Below, in pieces: positions 60,846 through 64,000 of a DNA stretch of 64,000 nt. How positions within the stretch are numbered: the first letter of the stretch is position 1; every line of letters starts with the position of its first letter. Position numbers and translations under genes: made by a program. The notes below the pieces were generated by a model that did no database searches, was not told the DNA's origin, and saw only the letters and a program-made list of their open reading frames with translations. The DNA comes from Tausonia pullulans (Eukaryota; Basidiomycota; Tremellomycetes; Cystofilobasidiales; Mrakiaceae), in the NCBI GenBank assembly GCA_951802195.1, contig OX637631.1, positions 310,001 through 374,000 on the forward strand. The letters are read 5' to 3'.

Positions 60846-61994
60846 TGTAGCATTTGCTTGCCTCTTCTGCATCCTAGACTCTCGCTTTTTTGCTTCCGAC
60901 CTTAAGCCTCCTCCCTCATCTTCGCTCTTTCTTGAACGTCGTTTCCTTATTTACCTTTTATTCACTTCACGTACGCTCGATTGGGACTTTGCCCTCGGAG
61001 AGGGAGCTAGAGAGGGACGAGCGTCGTGCGACCCTTGCTCGTTGCGAGGTCCGCACTCTCCCGCGTATTCTTGGCTATTTCGTTCCTGTCGCCGTCGGCT
61101 CGCCTATCCGTCGCAAGCTTGGTCCTGCAGAGGGACCAAGCTGGAGAAGAAGCGATGGGTGACAAAAGACAGTTGACAAAGACAGCGCGCCGCCGGCGAC
61201 GATGCCGCTTGGGATGCCAGCCAAGAAAAGTCAAGCGCGTTGGTGGCAGGAGGAAGCGAGCAGAGCGCCTGCAGAGGCTGGGAGCACCGAGAATAAGCTT
61301 CCCATTCGATGTCCCAAGCTCCGGAGCCTTTTATCGCCTGTTTTCACTTTCGAGAGGGGTAGAGCTTGGCGAGAAGTCCGCTCCGGATTGGCGGGGTGTG
61401 GGGAGGGCGATGATCGACTTCGAGTTGACTGACTCTCTATCCCTCGCCTGTTTTTTGTACCCGACCGCTGCATCGGACCTTGCTGTTGCCCTCCATTTGA
61501 GACAAGGGTGTGGAATGGGGATAGGTGATGGGGATGTGAGTGGTCGCCGGACGAAGGAAAAAAAAGATACGCCGGAAGCGGAGAAGAAGGCGATACAGGA
61601 TGTGAAGCATAGACGGATGCGGCGGGGGCTGGATTCGCCGGAAGCGGAGAGCGCTCACGCGCACCTGAACTCTCAATCTCATCCACCCACCCGGCCTTCT
61701 TTCGACCCGCCTTCCCCTCCTATTTCCTTCTTCTCTTCCAACATCCATCTTCACTTCTCCCACCGCGCTCCCTCCCTCGTCTTCGTGTGCTTCCCACCCC
61801 TCCCATTCCCCACCACTACCCTCGCTTCTTCGTCGGCTAGCCCGCGTCCATCCACGACTCACTTGAAACCCTCGCCACCCGTCGCCTCCGCTTCATACCT
61901 TCTTTCCTCTCGCGCCGCTCGCTCGCCACCTCGAAGCATCCCACCCAGTCCACCTCTACTCAACACAAACCCGCGCACCTTACACGCTCCTACG
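60846..61994. other. KRE6 3' flank and long promoter/5' UTR of the WSC gene
   Basis: About 1.15 kb. The frame of the WSC gene stays open leftward to 61026, but that part is Arg/Ser-rich, has no ATG with a signal sequence, and includes long pyrimidine runs, so I do not count it as coding. From 61675 to 61990 the DNA is strongly C/T-rich, the usual look of a strongly expressed fungal promoter and leader. Confidence 0.5.
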
Positions 61995-63588
61995 ATGCCC
62001 TCCCTCGCTACCCTCTTCGCTGCTCTCCTCGTCGGCTCAACCGCCGTCCAGGCCCGCCCCTCGCTCGGCCACCACGCCTCCCCCGACCTCACCGAGCTCT
62101 CCCGCCTCCCTCCCGTCGTTGCCTCTCTCTCAGCCGACGGTCTCATCGAGACCTCTCTTAACCGTCGTGATGAGCTTGGCCCATACTACGGCGACGAGCG
62201 CGGATGGTCGCGTCGTGAGTCTCCCTTCTTGGTCCCCCTTCACTCAACATGCGCCTCGGCTTCGCGGTGCCCAGCCTTTCCCTTCCAGTTTCAGTCAAGC
62301 TAACCTTTTCCATCTCCCTCTCTGCCAGCTCCTCCCCTCGGAAATGCCAAGCGCGCCACCCCTCCCAGTTGGACCTCGCTTGGCTGCGTCTCTGAGGGCC
62401 AGAATGGTCGCACGCTCTCCTCGTGGTCCTACACGGACACGAAAGTTACCGTCGAGACCTGCCTGGCCAAGTGCCTGTCCAAGGGCTACACCATCGCCGG
62501 CATGCAGTGGTCCACTGAGTGAGTCGCTCGTTTGTCCCTTGGCAACCAGCCGTCCTAAATCCACGTTTTATCTTTGCAGATGCTGGTGCGGTAACGAGTT
62601 TGTCAACGGCGGCGGCGCCAAGCTCTCGGCCAGCGAGTGCAACTACCAGTGTGCCGGTAAGTTGTTCTTCTCTTTCCTTCCTTTCACTTGCGTTTCGCTC
62701 CTCTATCAGGAGGAGCAAAGCTATGCGCGCGCGCTTGAGCGCTTCGGTGGCCCCGCAGCGGTCACCAGTTCCCGCCAAGCCACAAGAAACTGACAGTGTC
62801 GCCTCTCTTGGCAATCCTTCTTTCTAGGCGACAACAACGAGATCTGTGGCGCTGCCTACAAGATCTCGGCTTACCAGTACTCGGCTCCCGCTCCTGCCTG
62901 CTCCTCCACCCCTGTTGCTCCCTCCGCCACCGTCTCCGCCACCGTCTCCGCCACCGCCACCGTCTCCGCCACCGCCTCTGCCTATGGCTCTGCCTATGCA
63001 TCTGGCTCTGCCTATGCATCTGGCTCTGCCTATGCCTCGGGCTCTGCCTATGCCTCTGCTTCGGCTTCTGCATCCGGCTCTGCCCCTGTCTCGTCCGCTC
63101 CGGCTCCCAGTGCCTCGGCGCCAGCCTCGACGGGCTCGACCGAGTGGGAGAGCCTTGGATGCTTCCTCGACAACCCTGCCAAGAACGGTGGTCTCCACAT
63201 TCTTCAGGGCTCCTCGCAGCTCAAGCAGACCAACATGTACGTACAGTGTCTCTACATCTCTCTGAATACATTCATTGATGCTCCATGCAACAGGACCCCC
63301 GCCCTCTGCCAGGCCCGCTGCGAGACGCAGGGCTACAACTTTGCTGGTCTCCAGTTTGGCGAGGAATGCTGGTGCGGCGACCTCACCGAGGCGGCGGTCA
63401 AGAAGCTCTCTACCAACGTCGGCGGCTGTGACAAAACTTGCACGGGCGACAAGAGCCAGAAGTGTGGAGGTGGATGGGCGCTCCAGCTTTACGAGCAGTG
63501 AGTTGCCATCAACTCGTGCCTGATCTTGATCCTATGCTGATTCATCCTTCATCTGCTCAGGGTCGACGTCACCGACTGCTCCGCTTAA
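61995..63588 (+). CDS. secreted protein with two WSC domains
   Basis: Extracellular, probably wall-bound carbohydrate-binding protein. ATG 61995 was chosen because it gives a clean signal peptide (MPSLATLFAALLVGSTAVQA). A short pro-region with dibasic sites (NRRDELGP; NAKR) follows. WSC domain 1: SLGCVSEGQNGRTLSSWSYT, VETCLAKCLSKGYTIAGMQW, then CWCGNEFVNGGGAKLSASEC, NYQCAGDNNEICGAAY. A Ser/Ala/Thr/Tyr linker with repeats separates it from WSC domain 2: WESLGCFLDNPAKNGGLHIL, CQARCETQGYNFAGLQFGEE, CWCGDLTEAAVKKLSTNVGG, CDKTCTGDKSQKCGGGWALQ, ending VTDCSA, TAA 63586-63588. Both domains keep the eight-cysteine pattern. No C-terminal hydrophobic tail or GPI signal, so it is secreted rather than a Wsc1-type sensor. 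Confidence 0.92.
62986..63057 (+). repeat. four tandem 18-bp units (GSAYAS) in the WSC linker
   Basis: Four copies of an 18-bp unit GGCTCTGCCTATGCATCT, the last two with synonymous changes (GCCTCG, GCCTCT). They encode GSAYAS and are flanked by ATVSAT-type units. The unit keeps the frame, so copy number can change without breaking the protein. Confidence 0.9.
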
Positions 63589-64000
63589 GGGCACCCCTCT
63601 TCCTCTGCCCCCTCCCCCCTCCCCTCCCTTGTCGTAGCCCTCGCGTTCCCTAGCACACGTCCCATCCCTTCGAGCAGGACAGTCCGCTTGACGCGTGACG
63701 CCTACTCTCTCTCTCCCCCCCCCTCCCCACCAATCTTCCTCGATGGATTCTCTCCCCCTTCCGGCTGGCCGTCCGAAGAAGGAGACGTAGAAAAGCACCT
63801 GGAGTTTTCAAACTTACGCTGGTCGTCTGTTTCAAAGTTTTATCCCTTGTTGTTCTCTCGTCTACCTTTTCCCCCTCCTCCCTCCACCCTTGCCCGCGGT
63901 TAGAAACCACGTTTAGGGTGCCATCTCCCTCATCTCACTCTTCTCTTCTTATTTCTTGTCTTACCACACCCTGCATACTATTCATGAGTCACCTTCGAAT
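63589..64000. other. 3' flank of the WSC gene
   Basis: C/T-rich sequence to the window end with no recognised gene. Frames here (71-88 codons) are low-complexity translations of pyrimidine runs. Confidence 0.5.

Noticed and set aside
61026-61994. Open extension of the WSC frame leftward
   Set aside because: Low-complexity, no signal sequence, passes through the C/T-rich leader; the signal peptide fits only ATG 61995.
1-64000. tRNA, rRNA, CRISPR, prophage or biosynthetic gene cluster
   Set aside because: No A/B-box tRNA pattern with a foldable cloverleaf, no rRNA sequence, no spaced direct repeats; two MFS genes and a Rua1-type regulator are not joined by any biosynthetic enzyme, so a secondary-metabolite cluster is not supported.

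Overview
The window looks like nuclear DNA of a basidiomycete yeast. GC-rich coding regions are cut by many short introns (mostly 45-100 nt, GT...CTNAC/CTGAC...AG), UTRs are C/T-rich, genes are single-copy with no operons, and the protein set is fungal (KAR5, BLM10, KRE6, WSC, Rua1-type regulator). GC content and gene style fit a red yeast of the Pucciniomycotina (Rhodotorula/Sporobolomyces-like, Microbotryomycetes). The genus is inferred, not proven.

Layout. 0-6.3 kb: possible tail of an upstream gene, a Tos4-like FHA protein cut by a 200-N assembly gap, and a DHA2-type MFS transporter. 6.6-9.1 kb (-): a KAR5/Tht1 nuclear-fusion protein in about a dozen exons. 9.1-11.5 kb: a poorly explained stretch with orphan exon-like pieces. 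11.5-20.7 kb (+): the very large, intron-rich proteasome activator BLM10/PA200. 20.9-21.8 kb (+): LTO1; 22.3-24.2 kb (-): cytosolic tyrosyl-tRNA synthetase. 24.2-26.9 kb: a gene-poor stretch that is AT-richer in its first part. 26.9-29.7 kb (+): a bZIP factor. 30.3-32.8 kb (+): a second MFS transporter (vacuolar amino-acid type), facing a Rua1-type zinc-binding regulator (33.0-36.0 kb, -). 36.8-38.4 kb: a divergent pair of unrecognised genes. 38.6-43.0 kb (+): NASP/Hif1-type histone chaperone and an aldehyde dehydrogenase; the latter converges on PRO2 (43.1-44.8 kb, -). 45.1-48.2 kb (-): an F-box-like/LRR protein. 48.9-50.0 kb: a decayed coding relic. 50.2-50.7 kb (-): a tiny three-exon gene for an 86-residue membrane/coiled-coil protein. 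51.1-53.4 kb (-): Gyp1/TBC1D22-type Rab GAP. 54.2-56.0 kb (-): an unrecognised protein. 57.1-60.8 kb (+): KRE6/SKN1 beta-glucan synthesis protein. 62.0-63.6 kb (+): a secreted two-WSC-domain protein.

Most genes are unrelated housekeeping or regulatory genes that happen to be neighbours. The only hint of functional grouping is KRE6 next to the WSC protein, both cell-wall related. I see no biosynthetic cluster, CRISPR array, tRNA, rRNA or intact transposon. The most useful oddities are two introns that seem to need GC-AG splicing with the same GCACGT donor, a gene whose first coding exon is just the ATG, the decayed relic at 49-50 kb, and several apparently real but unrecognised genes. All exon structures were worked out by eye from reading-frame phase and splice motifs, so individual junctions can be off.
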